Assembly (NCBI GenBank): GCA_902631785.1
Contig: CACOZT010000001.1
Span: 320,741 to 384,740, forward strand
Direction: 5' to 3'
DNA length: 64,000 bases
Source: an uncultured SAR86 cluster bacterium
GTDB taxonomy: Bacteria; Pseudomonadota; Gammaproteobacteria; Magnimaribacterales; D2472
The position numbers and the translations under genes are program-made. Positions 42,962 through 51,746 of the stretch are shown here, one piece after another; position 1 is the first letter of the stretch; each line of letters begins with the position of its first letter. Under the pieces are notes generated by a model. The model was not told where the DNA came from. It did not search any database and was given only the letters and a program-made list of their open reading frames with translations.

Positions 42962-43984
42962 ATGAATTTTATTGACGAGGCCTATCTCGAAATTAAGGCA
43001 GGAGATGGTGGTTCTGGAGCATCAAGTTTCAGAAGGGAAAAGTATATTCCATTCGGAGGACCAGATGGGGGTGATGGCGGAAAAGGAGGAGATATTTTTT
43101 TCAAAGTTAATACAAATGTTAATACTCTAGTAGACTTTCAAAATAAAAAAATCTTTAATGCAAAAAATGGTAAAAAAGGTTCGGGTAAAAATAAGTTTGG
43201 TGCTGCGGGAGACGATCTTTATATCGAAGTCCCATTAGGAACAGTCGTATACGATAACATTACAGGTGAAGAGCTCATTGATTGTAATAAAAAGAATGGT
43301 GAGTATATTATTGCTAAAGGTGGTGATGGAGGTTTAGGCAATGCAAAATTCAAATCAAGCACAAATCAAGCTCCAAGAAAATTTACTCCTGGATTTGAGG
43401 GTGAAAAAAGGTCCATTAGACTAGAATTAAAATCTTTAGCAGATGTGGGTCTAGTTGGGTTTCCAAATGCAGGAAAATCAACATTTTTAAATCATGTTTC
43501 ATCAGCAAAACCAAAAATAGGAGATTATCCATTTACAACTTTAAGACCTAATTTGGGTACGATTAAAGGAAATCAATCAAATTATGTCATTGCCGATATA
43601 CCTGGTTTAATAGAAGGAGCTTCTGAGGGTGCAGGCTTGGGCATTAAATTTCTTAAACATATTTCCAGGACAGGACTTTTACTAATTTTTGTTGATTTAA
43701 ATAATTCAGATAATCTATCACCAGTGAAACAAATTACTTTACTTAAAAGCGAATTAGATTCATTTAAGGATGACCTTACTCAAAAAGTTTCATGGATTAT
43801 TTGTAACAAAATTGATCTGATTCAGATAGAGGAGATAGAGTCTATCAAATCAGAAATCAAACAAGACCTTAAAATAAAATCAAATGAGATATTTTTTATT
43901 TCAGCAGCTACTGGAAAGGGCACTAATGAATTACTGAAATCTTTAGAGACTGAAGTGTTAAATAATAAGAGTGAATTAACTTAA
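42962..43984 (+). CDS. obgE: GTPase ObgE/CgtA
   Basis: A 340-residue GTPase in late 50S assembly and stress response. The glycine-rich Obg fold occupies the first ~155 residues (GGDGGKGGDIFF). The G domain has GFPNAGKSTFL (G1), DIPGLIEGA (G3) and NKIDL (G4). E. coli ObgE has 390 residues with an acidic tail that is missing here. Its 3' end overlaps convergent rpsT by nine bases. Confidence 0.97.
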   Translation: MNFIDEAYLEIKAGDGGSGASSFRREKYIPFGGPDGGDGGKGGDIFFKVNTNVNTLVDFQNKKIFNAKNGKKGSGKNKFGAAGDDLYIEVPLGTVVYDNITGEELIDCNKKNGEYIIAKGGDGGLGNAKFKSSTNQAPRKFTPGFEGEKRSIRLELKSLADVGLVGFPNAGKSTFLNHVSSAKPKIGDYPFTTLRPNLGTIKGNQSNYVIADIPGLIEGASEGAGLGIKFLKHISRTGLLLIFVDLNNSDNLSPVKQITLLKSELDSFKDDLTQKVSWIICNKIDLIQIEEIESIKSEIKQDLKIKSNEIFFISAATGKGTNELLKSLETEVLNNKSELT

Positions 43985-44239
43985 TTCTTTAATTGCTTTT
44001 GATAATTTACTTTTTGTTCGTGCAGCCGCATTTTTATGAATCACTCTTTTTGAAGCAGCCGTATCAATTACTTTTTGAGCTTTTTTGAATGATTCAGCAG
44101 CTTTCGTTTTATCTTTTGAATCAATATCAGCTCTTACAGCTTTAACTGCGGTTCTAACAACTGATCGTTGAGCGTGTCTGAGCTTATATCTGTCAGAATT
44201 TTGTCTCGCTCTTTTTATTGCCTGTTTTGAATTAGCCAT
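43976..44239 (-). CDS. rpsT: 30S ribosomal protein S20
   Basis: The 87-residue S20 is a helical bundle binding 16S helix 44. It opens MANSKQAIKRARQNSDRYKLRHAQ and ends in AAARTKSKLSKAIKELS. It is monocistronic, with its own promoter upstream; its 3' end runs into obgE so no separate terminator is visible. Confidence 0.97.
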   Translation of the reverse strand: MANSKQAIKRARQNSDRYKLRHAQRSVVRTAVKAVRADIDSKDKTKAAESFKKAQKVIDTAASKRVIHKNAAARTKSKLSKAIKELS

Positions 44240-44258
44240 AATATTTAAATAGGTGCGT

Positions 44259-44287
44259 AGTTTAATAATGAAATCGCATTATGTCTA
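44259..44287 (-). promoter_or_regulatory. Candidate rpsT promoter
   Basis: Read on the minus strand, TAGACA (complement 44282-44287) and TAAACT (complement 44259-44264) are 17 bases apart and followed by ACGCACC. That last block resembles the ACGCCAC discriminator of the tuf and rpsJ promoters, which supports the call despite a mediocre -10. Confidence 0.5.
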
Positions 44288-44310
44288 CATTTAAGATAAT
44301 TATATGAAAT

Positions 44311-44340
44311 AAAAAAGGCAGCTTAAAAGCTGCCTTTTTT
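44311..44340 (-). terminator. Rho-independent terminator of the TonB receptor gene
   Basis: A 30-base perfect palindrome centred at 44325/44326: A-tract, GGCAGCTT, AAGCTGCC, T-tract. On either strand it forms a GC stem with flanking A and T tracts. It lies 13 bases past the receptor stop codon on the minus strand and upstream of rpsT, so it isolates rpsT from receptor transcription. Confidence 0.88.
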
Positions 44341-44353
44341 AAGGATATTCTAA

Positions 44354-46996
44354 TTATCTAGAATATTTAAGACCGACATAGACCATTCTACCCCTAGGAT
44401 CGTGATGCTTAGGATCATATGTCCAGTTAGAGGCATCATAGACAAGAGGAACTTCTTCATCAAATGCATTAGTAAGACCCAATGTTAGACGAAGATTGCT
44501 ATCATCCATATCAAATTTATAAGAGTATTTGAGATCAACAGTAAAGAAACTGTCAACGTCATTTGAAAACCCTCTTGCAGTTGCAACCGCATCTAATGGT
44601 CTTGTAGTTTTATATTCTGAAACCCATCTTCCAAAAGCTACAGCAGAATGATTACCATTTTCTATAGCTGCATGAAGAACCATTTTGGTATCAGGCAATG
44701 ATCTGGCAAAGTTATCATGATTAAATAATCCAACAACATCTTTTACCTCACCTGTCTGAAGTGGGATTTTATATTGAAGCATATGTGTTGCTTTCAAACC
44801 AACTTGAGCTGAGCCCAAGCCTGTATCAAAGTCATATGTCATTTCTAAATCAAAACCTTTTGTATCAACAGATGATGCATTAAAGTAACTTGTTGTAACT
44901 CCTACAAGAGTTCCGTCAACAGTTCTTTTAACATCTGGATCCAATGGATTAGCGATAACTTTACCTTGTGCACTTTCTATGGTGATTAAGTCAGTATAGT
45001 CAATAGCCCAGTAATCTAACTTAACGTTAAGGCTATCACTAGGTGTCCAAATCACACCAATATTGGTGTTGTCTGACTCTTCCGGATCTAAATCAGGATT
45101 GTTTGCTTGAGCAACCCTAATAAAAGTAACACCACCTACTGGAGCACCAGCAGTAGTAAAGTCTTGAATTCCTTGAAGACCGATAGTTGTGGATGATAGT
45201 TGTGCAAGGGAAGCTTCTCTAAATGATGTACTTTTCGAAGCACGAAGTACCACATTATCTGATAATTGATATCGAGCTGAAATTTTTGGATTGGCTGAGC
45301 TATCGTTTTCAAGCCACTCATATCTCATAGCACCTCTTAATTCCAATTTATCAGATACTTGATTTGACGCTTCAACAAATAGTGCTTTTGCATCTCTTTT
45401 ATCGTCACTATTAAGACCACCACCTAAGAATAATAAGTCAGCTGGTACAGTAATACTTCCATCAGGTCCAAATTGTGCAATTGATTCTGGACCACGCTCA
45501 ACTTGGAAAGACTCATTTCGATATTGAAATCCTGCCGCAATATCAGTGCTTCCAACATTTCCAGTGACAACGTAGTCAAGAACTGATAACTCAGTATCAG
45601 TCCATGTTTCTTGAGCTGTTGATATGTAGTTAATTAACTCTTGTGAGTTAGCTGAGGGATCAAATAAATTCCAACTCTGATTGCCAGATGCTCCTCCATT
45701 TCCTGCTATCGCAGCAGCAAATCTTGATGTGCTCGTATCTGGTTGTTTACCATAACCTGAGTCAGTACTATTAGTGATAGAAAAATCCCAAGTAAAACCA
45801 TTATCAAATTCACCTGTCACACTCATAGATAATCTTTCCACTTCAATTTCTCTAGGTGCGTTAGGAGATGGAAAAGAAGAACCAAGAGGCCTTCCTAACC
45901 ATAATAAAGGCACTCCAAACGGATTTCCTGCTTGTCCAGGCAAGATAGCTCGTGACGGACTTAAATAAGATAATGCAGGATAAGATGGAGATTGAGGATT
46001 ATCATTCACATCAATATTTGTTTGTGTAAGGTTAATATTGAATGTTGTTCCATCATCTAACTCATGTGTAGCTGAAGCAAAGAAGCTCATATGATCTTCG
46101 TCATTTACAACATTAAATCTTGGCCCAAAAACAAAACCACAACGTGAACCACTTGCCTGAGGTATAAGGATACCTTTATTCGCAATACAATTCGCATCTG
46201 GAACGTTTTGGAATGGTGTGTATGTCCCTGCATATGGACCACTTGCCACAGTACTAGGACCAAATAGCAAGAAACTGTTACCTAGTCCACTAATACCTAA
46301 TTGAGCTAAACTTGGATCAAATTCAGTTCCTGCCATAGGTGAGCGATCAAGTTGACTAAGTGCAATGACATAATTGCTGTTACCTTTTTCAACTCCCCAA
46401 ATGACACCAACTCTGTCATCAGTTTGACCACCAATATCTGCTTCTTGTGAGGAAACCTCAACTTCTAAGCCTGTAAAATCTTTTCTTAAAATATAGTTAA
46501 CAACACCTGCTACTGCATCAGAACCATATACAGATGCGGCACCTTCTTTAAGAACTTCGACTCTATCTAATGCAATAACTGGAATAGATGATGTATTTAC
46601 GAAGACGCTACCATCATTAGCTGTTGCTGTTGCTAAAGTATGCCTCTTGCCATCAACCAACACTAGGGTAGATGATAAACCCAAACCTCTCAAATTAACA
46701 TTTGATGTTCCTTGAGTTGCTCCCTGTGTAAATGAGTCAGAATTATTTTCTGATCCAGAGTTAACAGCTAAGTTTGCAGTAATATCTGCTATTGTAGTTG
46801 CGTTTAAGTTATCAATTTCATCTCTACCTATGATTTCAACGGGTGATGCTCCATCAGTAGGACTAGCTTTAATGTATGAACCAGTAACGACCACTTCCTC
46901 AACAGATTCATTATTGTCTTGTGCGACAATGTTTAATGAATAAAAAATAAAAAGAAATGAAAGACACCGGACAAATAATTTTTTTGAATTTTGCAT
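44354..46996 (-). CDS. TonB-dependent outer-membrane receptor
   Basis: An 880-residue receptor importing a scarce nutrient using TonB energy. A signal peptide (about 1-25, ending NIVAQ) is followed by a TonB box-like EEVVVTGSYI. The plug domain has NLRGLGLSSTLVLVDGKR and ASVYGSDAVAGVVNYILRKDF, and the rest is a 22-strand barrel rich in Asp/Asn/Ser. The protein ends KYSR rather than the usual terminal aromatic residue. A strong AAAGGGGGA ribosome site precedes the ATG. No Fur box was seen, so the substrate need not be iron. Confidence 0.93.
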   Translation of the reverse strand: MQNSKKLFVRCLSFLFIFYSLNIVAQDNNESVEEVVVTGSYIKASPTDGASPVEIIGRDEIDNLNATTIADITANLAVNSGSENNSDSFTQGATQGTSNVNLRGLGLSSTLVLVDGKRHTLATATANDGSVFVNTSSIPVIALDRVEVLKEGAASVYGSDAVAGVVNYILRKDFTGLEVEVSSQEADIGGQTDDRVGVIWGVEKGNSNYVIALSQLDRSPMAGTEFDPSLAQLGISGLGNSFLLFGPSTVASGPYAGTYTPFQNVPDANCIANKGILIPQASGSRCGFVFGPRFNVVNDEDHMSFFASATHELDDGTTFNINLTQTNIDVNDNPQSPSYPALSYLSPSRAILPGQAGNPFGVPLLWLGRPLGSSFPSPNAPREIEVERLSMSVTGEFDNGFTWDFSITNSTDSGYGKQPDTSTSRFAAAIAGNGGASGNQSWNLFDPSANSQELINYISTAQETWTDTELSVLDYVVTGNVGSTDIAAGFQYRNESFQVERGPESIAQFGPDGSITVPADLLFLGGGLNSDDKRDAKALFVEASNQVSDKLELRGAMRYEWLENDSSANPKISARYQLSDNVVLRASKSTSFREASLAQLSSTTIGLQGIQDFTTAGAPVGGVTFIRVAQANNPDLDPEESDNTNIGVIWTPSDSLNVKLDYWAIDYTDLITIESAQGKVIANPLDPDVKRTVDGTLVGVTTSYFNASSVDTKGFDLEMTYDFDTGLGSAQVGLKATHMLQYKIPLQTGEVKDVVGLFNHDNFARSLPDTKMVLHAAIENGNHSAVAFGRWVSEYKTTRPLDAVATARGFSNDVDSFFTVDLKYSYKFDMDDSNLRLTLGLTNAFDEEVPLVYDASNWTYDPKHHDPRGRMVYVGLKYSR

Positions 46997-47103
46997 AAGT
47001 TCCCCCTTTACAGTTTAAATTCGAAAATAATTTGTAAACCTTATTAATCACATATTACTACTTTTAATATATTTTGAACAGAATTGTGAAATGATATATT
47101 GAA

Positions 47104-47450
47104 TGGTGGAGGCGGCGGGAATTGAACCCGCGTCCGTCAATCCTTCAGCCTAACTTCTACATGCATAGCTCATTCTATTATTTTTAACTTTTATCACCCG
47201 AAGAGCAGGGTATAAAAGCTAGCTTGATTAAGTTTTACCAAACTATATCCAAGCAATATAGCTTGGCTAGACTGTGTATTTAGCCGATGCTTCAAACCAC
47301 AGTCAATTCTTGCATCGGTTAGCATTAAGCTGCTAAAGCGTAGTTGTCGTTATTTGCAACTATTTTTTTTGTAGTATGTTTTACAAGAATTACTACAATC
47401 TTGGCATGCGCTTCGGAGTCCAGTAGAAACGTCGAACCCTATTCGCCCCC
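47104..47450 (-). ncRNA. ssrA: tmRNA
   Basis: The 5' GGGGGCG (complement ending 47450) pairs with 3' CGCCTCC before the encoded ACCA, forming the tRNA-like acceptor; the T-arm GCGGG-TTCAATT-CCCGC is clear. The tag reading frame lies at 47325-47357 (minus strand): resume codon GCA, encoding ANNDNYALAA, then TAA. E. coli encodes ANDENYALAA, so the protease-recognised LAA end is kept. The gene follows smpB on the same strand after 41 bases. It rescues stalled ribosomes and tags the products. Confidence 0.97.
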
Positions 47451-47491
47451 TTAGGAGGATGAATTATACATCAATATATTTTTTGATTCGA

Positions 47492-47962
47492 TTATGAAAA
47501 TCTTCTTGAATTTTTAAGAATTCTGCCTTGATCTCTTTCCCAGTCTCTTTTTTTGATATCTTCTCTCTGATCTTTAAATTTTTTACCTTTACCCATTGCA
47601 ATATCACATTTAATTAAATTATCTTTCCAATAAATTTTAGTCAGAACACAAGTAAGACCTTTTTCACCTTTCAATCTTTCAATTTTTTCAATTTCTTTTT
47701 TGTTCAGCAAAAGTTTTCTTGATTTAGTTGTATCTTTTCCTTCTTGTTTCAATGAAGGAGGGCTATCAATTTTGACTCCAATCAACCATGCCTCACCTTT
47801 TTTTATGTTTACGTATGAGTTTTTGACATCTACTTTAGATTGCCTCAGTGACTTAACTTCCCAGCCCTCTAAAACAATTCCTGCCTGAAAACTTTCATTC
47901 AATTTATAGTTTCTTGAAGCATTTTTATTCTTTACAATTAAAGAAGGTTTTTCTTTAGACAT
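47492..47962 (-). CDS. smpB: SsrA-binding protein SmpB
   Basis: The 156-residue SmpB binds the tRNA-like domain of tmRNA and mimics the missing anticodon arm. The family blocks ASRNYKLNESFQAGIVLEGWEVKSLR and VNIKKGEAWLIGVKI are present, and the basic tail (KKRDWERDQGRILKN) reaches into the mRNA channel. It is directly upstream of ssrA, the common gammaproteobacterial order. Confidence 0.97.
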   Translation of the reverse strand: MSKEKPSLIVKNKNASRNYKLNESFQAGIVLEGWEVKSLRQSKVDVKNSYVNIKKGEAWLIGVKIDSPPSLKQEGKDTTKSRKLLLNKKEIEKIERLKGEKGLTCVLTKIYWKDNLIKCDIAMGKGKKFKDQREDIKKRDWERDQGRILKNSRRFS

Positions 47963-48013
47963 ACTTTATTATGTATTCTAAGGAACTAAGTGCAATAACT
48001 TTAAAGAAATAAA

Positions 48014-48475
48014 TTGAATATAACCAATATCAAATCTACCTATGGATATGTAGGCTTTCTTCCATTTGCTGTATTTTCTCTTATACCTTGGATTATAGGA
48101 GGAGATATAAGCAAGACTCTTATATATTTTCAACTAGGCTATGGCGCAATAATATTAACTTTTTTAGGAGGTTTTGCCTGGGGATGGAGAGACGATCAAA
48201 AAGATCAAAAATTTAATTTATCTATTGGAATTGGTTTTAGTTTGCTTGGTTGTTTGATTTTATTATTAACATATTTAAAACTAATTTTAACTTCTTTGAT
48301 GTTATCAATAATCAGTTTTTATTTATTTTACATATTTGAGAAATCTACAGAAGATTTTAAAAAAAAGGATATTGACTATAAAAAGTTTAGAAAAATTTTA
48401 ACTTTACTAGTATGCATATCTTTTTTAATATCATCTGGCTATTGGATTAATCCCTACAGCAACCCTTATTTATAA
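48014..48475 (+). CDS. DUF3429-type integral membrane protein
   Basis: A 153-residue membrane protein with about five hydrophobic segments. The motif GYGAIILTFLGGFAWGW in the second transmembrane region is typical of the DUF3429 family, whose function is unknown. The start is TTG at 48014 with no clear ribosome site; the nearest in-frame ATG would delete the first helices. The symporter gene follows after two bases, so they may be co-expressed. Confidence 0.7.
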   Translation: MNITNIKSTYGYVGFLPFAVFSLIPWIIGGDISKTLIYFQLGYGAIILTFLGGFAWGWRDDQKDQKFNLSIGIGFSLLGCLILLLTYLKLILTSLMLSIISFYLFYIFEKSTEDFKKKDIDYKKFRKILTLLVCISFLISSGYWINPYSNPYL

Positions 48476-48477
48476 TT

Positions 48478-49821
48478 ATGGAAAAAAAATTAAAATCTCA
48501 TGGCGCTTGGATAGGAAAATGGACTTTTATTCTTGCTGCAACCGGATCTGCTGTTGGACTTGGAAATATCTGGGGGTTCCCTTATAAAGCAGGAACAAAT
48601 GGCGGAGGCGCTTTTGTTTTAATTTATTTATTATGCATTGTCATGATTGGTGTTCCAATTATGATCAGCGAAATTATTATTGGAAGAAGAGCTGGAAACA
48701 GTCCAATAAATGCAATGAAGAGGACTGCATTGGATTCAAACTCTTCCTCTCTTTGGAGGCTTGTTGGATGGAGTGGAATTACAGCAGGAGTTCTTATTCT
48801 TTCCTTTTATAGTGTTATAGCTGGCATTTGTTTAAATTATATATTTATTGCTGCTTTTCCATCTGAAGTTCTTACTTCATCTGATCAATTTGGAGCAGTA
48901 ATCGCATCACCTTTGAATCTTTTATTTTGGCATACAGTTTTTATGCTTTTAACTTTTTTGATTGTTTCTGCCGGTGTAAAAAATGGTATTGGAAGAATGG
49001 TAAAAATCTTAATGCCAATGCTAGGATTTTTACTAATATTTATGGTTATTTATGCAATGTTTAACGGGGCATTCGTTCGAACGTTGGAATTTTTATTTGC
49101 TCCAGACTTCTCGAGTGTTACGGCTGAAACATTCTTAAGTGCAATGGGTCAAGCATTTTTTAGTTTAAGTCTGGGAATGGGCTCAATTATGGCATATGGG
49201 GCATATATGCCGAAAGATCAAAAAGTGGTTCCAACTTCATTCACAGTTGCTTCTCTTGATACTTTAGTAGCCATGTTGGCAGGCCTAGCCATATTTCCAA
49301 TAATTTTTGTTTTCAATTTAGAACCAAATAGTGGACCAGGACTCGTTTTTGTTTCCATGTTATCTGCCTTTAATCAAATGCAGTTTGGTCAAATTATAGG
49401 CACCTTTTTCTTTATCTTGCTTTCTATCGCAGCTCTAAGCTCTTCTATTTCTCTTCTTGAACCTGGCGTAGCTTATTTATCTGAAGAAGGATTTTTATCC
49501 AGAAAATACGCAGCTTTAGCTATTTCTTTGTTTGCATGGAGTTTAGGAATTGGAACGGCATTGAGTTTTAATCTTTTATCTGAATTTAATCTTACTCCTG
49601 GAAGAAACTTTTTAGATTCCATGGATTTTATTGCTAACCAAATATTGCTTCCCCTTGGAGGGATGATGATTGCAATATTTGTAGGTTGGTTTATGAATAA
49701 AGAACTAATTACTAATGAAGTAGGTTATATAAATCCAATAATATATAAGCTGTGGAGGTTTTTTATAAAATATATAGCTCCGATAAGTGTTGCATCAATA
49801 TTTATTTCACAGATTCTCTAG
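48478..49821 (+). CDS. Sodium-dependent transporter, neurotransmitter:sodium symporter family
   Basis: A 447-residue inner-membrane symporter with about eleven helices. The unwound first helix and sodium site are clear: ILAATGSAVGLGNIWGFPYKAG near residues 17-38, then NGGGAFVLIYL. Prokaryotic members (LeuT, MhsT, TnaT) take up amino acids with sodium; the substrate here is unknown. Its 3' end overlaps the region before ratA. Confidence 0.93.
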   Translation: MEKKLKSHGAWIGKWTFILAATGSAVGLGNIWGFPYKAGTNGGGAFVLIYLLCIVMIGVPIMISEIIIGRRAGNSPINAMKRTALDSNSSSLWRLVGWSGITAGVLILSFYSVIAGICLNYIFIAAFPSEVLTSSDQFGAVIASPLNLLFWHTVFMLLTFLIVSAGVKNGIGRMVKILMPMLGFLLIFMVIYAMFNGAFVRTLEFLFAPDFSSVTAETFLSAMGQAFFSLSLGMGSIMAYGAYMPKDQKVVPTSFTVASLDTLVAMLAGLAIFPIIFVFNLEPNSGPGLVFVSMLSAFNQMQFGQIIGTFFFILLSIAALSSSISLLEPGVAYLSEEGFLSRKYAALAISLFAWSLGIGTALSFNLLSEFNLTPGRNFLDSMDFIANQILLPLGGMMIAIFVGWFMNKELITNEVGYINPIIYKLWRFFIKYIAPISVASIFISQIL

Positions 49822-49822
49822 A

Positions 49823-50248
49823 GTGACACGTAAAATTTATTTTTCTAAGTCAGTAAATGAAGACTCTGCAAAGGTCTTCAATCAAATTGCTAACTTTGAA
49901 AATTATGCCTCATATATTCCAGGATGCAAAAAATCAGTTCTTATTGAGAAACAGAAAGAATTTGAAATTGGCCAATTAGAATTTAATTTATTGTTTCGAG
50001 ATTACTTAATTAAATCAAAAAATGTTTTATCAGAAAATACCATTAAGATTGAACAGGTTGAGGGACCATTTAATTTCTTTAAGGGGGAATGGAGCATATC
50101 TAATATAAATGATTTAGAGACTCTAATTGAATTCCATGCAGAATTTGAACTTCCATTAATATTGAATAATTTGCTGCCTGATAATGTAATTGATAGCTTT
50201 TGTGAAGTCTTAATTGATGCTTTTATTGATAAACTTTCAAGTGTTTAA
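49823..50248 (+). CDS. ratA: RatA/coenzyme Q-binding protein COQ10-like (SRPBCC fold)
   Basis: A 141-residue START-like protein with the family opening KIYFSKSVNEDSAKVFNQIANFENYASYIPGC and VEGPFNFFKGEW near the middle. Homologues bind quinones (Coq10) or have been reported to affect ribosome association (RatA); which applies is unknown. The frame is open from ATG 49787 inside the symporter gene, but GTG 49823, one base after the symporter stop, gives the standard N-terminus. It abuts convergent bamE with no gap. In many gammaproteobacteria ratA lies near smpB and bamE, as here. Confidence 0.82.
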   Translation: MTRKIYFSKSVNEDSAKVFNQIANFENYASYIPGCKKSVLIEKQKEFEIGQLEFNLLFRDYLIKSKNVLSENTIKIEQVEGPFNFFKGEWSISNINDLETLIEFHAEFELPLILNNLLPDNVIDSFCEVLIDAFIDKLSSV

Positions 50249-50593
50249 TTATTCAGATAAGTTTTCGATGGTCCAGCTATCTACAAGACCATCGTCATTA
50301 AAATTTATGGAAAGCTTCATCTCATCTAAAACCTCATCACCAACTTGAATAGAATAGTAATAATCCCAACGATTTGAATGAAAAGGATCTTTTATCAGAG
50401 CTGTTCCAAAAATAAACTGAACTTGATCTTTAGTTAAACCTGCATTTAATTTTGACATGTCATCTTCATCAAAAATGTTCCCTTGAAGAATCGGAACCTT
50501 ATAGGGAGTTAATGATGAACAAGATGTAACAACAATTATGCAAAAAATTGCAAAAAATTTTCTCAAAAAATTTTTAATTGAGGCTTTTTTCAT
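50249..50593 (-). CDS. bamE: Outer membrane assembly lipoprotein BamE
   Basis: A 114-residue lipoprotein of the BAM complex. The signal peptide ends in a lipobox-like VTSC with the lipidated Cys at about 25. The mature domain has the BamE block GLTKDQVQFIFGTALIKDPFHSNRWDYYY. It is divergent from fur, as omlA-fur in pseudomonads. With bamA at the window end, two BAM components are encoded here. Confidence 0.93.
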   Translation of the reverse strand: MKKASIKNFLRKFFAIFCIIVVTSCSSLTPYKVPILQGNIFDEDDMSKLNAGLTKDQVQFIFGTALIKDPFHSNRWDYYYSIQVGDEVLDEMKLSINFNDDGLVDSWTIENLSE

Positions 50594-50681
50594 AATAAAA
50601 TTTTATTATATTTTCCAAATGTTATGTTCAATAAAGCTTGAGCATAATATAATTTTGATATCTGTACTATACTAAAATTAA

Positions 50682-51089
50682 ATGAATCAAACTAAAGAAT
50701 TAAAAAAAGCTGGTTTAAAGGCTACTTTACCTAGAGTAAAAATCATGGAAGTGCTTGAGTCTACAGTTATCCAGGAAGAAGCACACTTTAGCGCTGAGGA
50801 TATATACAAAGAACTTTTAAACAGGGGAGAAAACATTGGTCTTGCTTCTGTATATAGAGTTCTAACTCAGTTTGAAGCTGCGGGCATGGTTAAAAAACAT
50901 CATTTTGAAGGAAGTACTGCTGTCTATGAGGTACTGGGTGATCACGAACACATGGTTGATATTGAATCTGGAAAAGTTTTAGAGTTTCAAGATTCCGAAC
51001 TTATCGAAAAGCTTAATAAAATTGCTGAAGATGCTGGTTATGAATTAGTAGACCATAATCTTGTACTTCATGTTAAAAAATTAGATTAG
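50682..51089 (+). CDS. fur: Ferric uptake regulator Fur
   Basis: A 135-residue metal-responsive repressor. The winged helix includes GLKATLPRVKIMEVL and GLASVYRVLTQFEAAGMV. Metal ligands of the regulatory site are kept (His35, His88, His90 in GDHEH), but the CxxC that follows in E. coli Fur (Cys93, Cys96) is Asp and Ser here, and the C-terminal His/Cys-rich tail is absent. This Cys-less form is known from other Fur proteins. It should control iron uptake genes; no site is recognisable nearby. Confidence 0.93.
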   Translation: MNQTKELKKAGLKATLPRVKIMEVLESTVIQEEAHFSAEDIYKELLNRGENIGLASVYRVLTQFEAAGMVKKHHFEGSTAVYEVLGDHEHMVDIESGKVLEFQDSELIEKLNKIAEDAGYELVDHNLVLHVKKLD

Positions 51090-51098
51090 CAAAAACCT

Positions 51099-51126
51099 CT
51101 TGAACTGATAATTAATATCCTTATAT
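51099..51126 (+). promoter_or_regulatory. Sigma32-like heat-shock promoter for grpE-dnaK-dnaJ
   Basis: CTTGAA (51099-51104) and CCTTATAT (51119-51126), 14 bases apart, closely fit the sigma32 consensus CTTGAA-N13-15-CCCCATNT. A sigma70 reading (TTGAAC-18-TATAAA) overlaps it, so both holoenzymes could act. It lies 10 bases after the fur stop and 23 before grpE. Confidence 0.7.
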
Positions 51127-51148
51127 AAAGGGCTATAGGGATATTTTT

Positions 51149-51736
51149 ATGAGTGAAAACGATAAATCAGTTGAAGACAAGCCTCTCGATGATGAGGTTT
51201 CACTAAATGGGTCTGGAGACGATTCTCAAATAAGTGAAGATACCGAGACAATAGAAGAATCTCAGGTGGAAAACGAAGATGTTGGAACTCCAACATATGA
51301 AGAGCTCGTTGATAAAAAAGAGGAGCTTGAAAGCTTGTTACTTCGCGCTAATGCTGATCTTGATAATGCATTAAAAAGAACATTAACTGAGGTCGAAAAA
51401 GCTCACAAATATGGGACAGAAAGACTCCTTATGGAGCTGCTGCCTATAATTGATAATTTAGAGAATGCATTAAACAATCTCTCAGATAATTCTTCAAAAG
51501 AGGATAAAGAAGGTATTGAATTAACTTTAAAATCTTTTGAATCTACTCTTGATAAATTCGGAATGGTACCTATCTATCCGGATAATGAGGAATTTAATCC
51601 AGAAAAACATGAAGCTGTTTCAATGGAGAAAGATAAAAGCAAGAAAGATGGCTTTGTTGGGAATATCTTTCAGAGAGGATGGGAATTACATTCAAGAGTA
51701 TTGAGACCTGCAAGAGTAACAGTGATTAAAAATTAG
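51149..51736 (+). CDS. grpE: Nucleotide exchange factor GrpE
   Basis: The 195-residue GrpE releases ADP from DnaK. A long acidic N-terminus (about 1-50) is followed by a coiled-coil dimer helix ([21 protein letters not shown]) and the beta-wing with NPEKHEAVS and the final [19 protein letters not shown] split by usual residues. It opens the operon grpE-dnaK-dnaJ-dapB. Confidence 0.96.
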   Translation: MSENDKSVEDKPLDDEVSLNGSGDDSQISEDTETIEESQVENEDVGTPTYEELVDKKEELESLLLRANADLDNALKRTLTEVEKAHKYGTERLLMELLPIIDNLENALNNLSDNSSKEDKEGIELTLKSFESTLDKFGMVPIYPDNEEFNPEKHEAVSMEKDKSKKDGFVGNIFQRGWELHSRVLRPARVTVIKN

Positions 51737-51746
51737 AGGAACGAAT

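Noticed and set aside
46997-47103. Fur or other operator upstream of the TonB receptor
   Set aside because: I looked for a GATAATGATAATCATTATC-like palindrome and found none; the AT-rich dyads present are not above background.
49787-49822. Upstream ATG for ratA inside the symporter gene
   Set aside because: GTG 49823 right after the symporter stop gives the family N-terminus; the extra twelve residues are the symporter tail in another frame.
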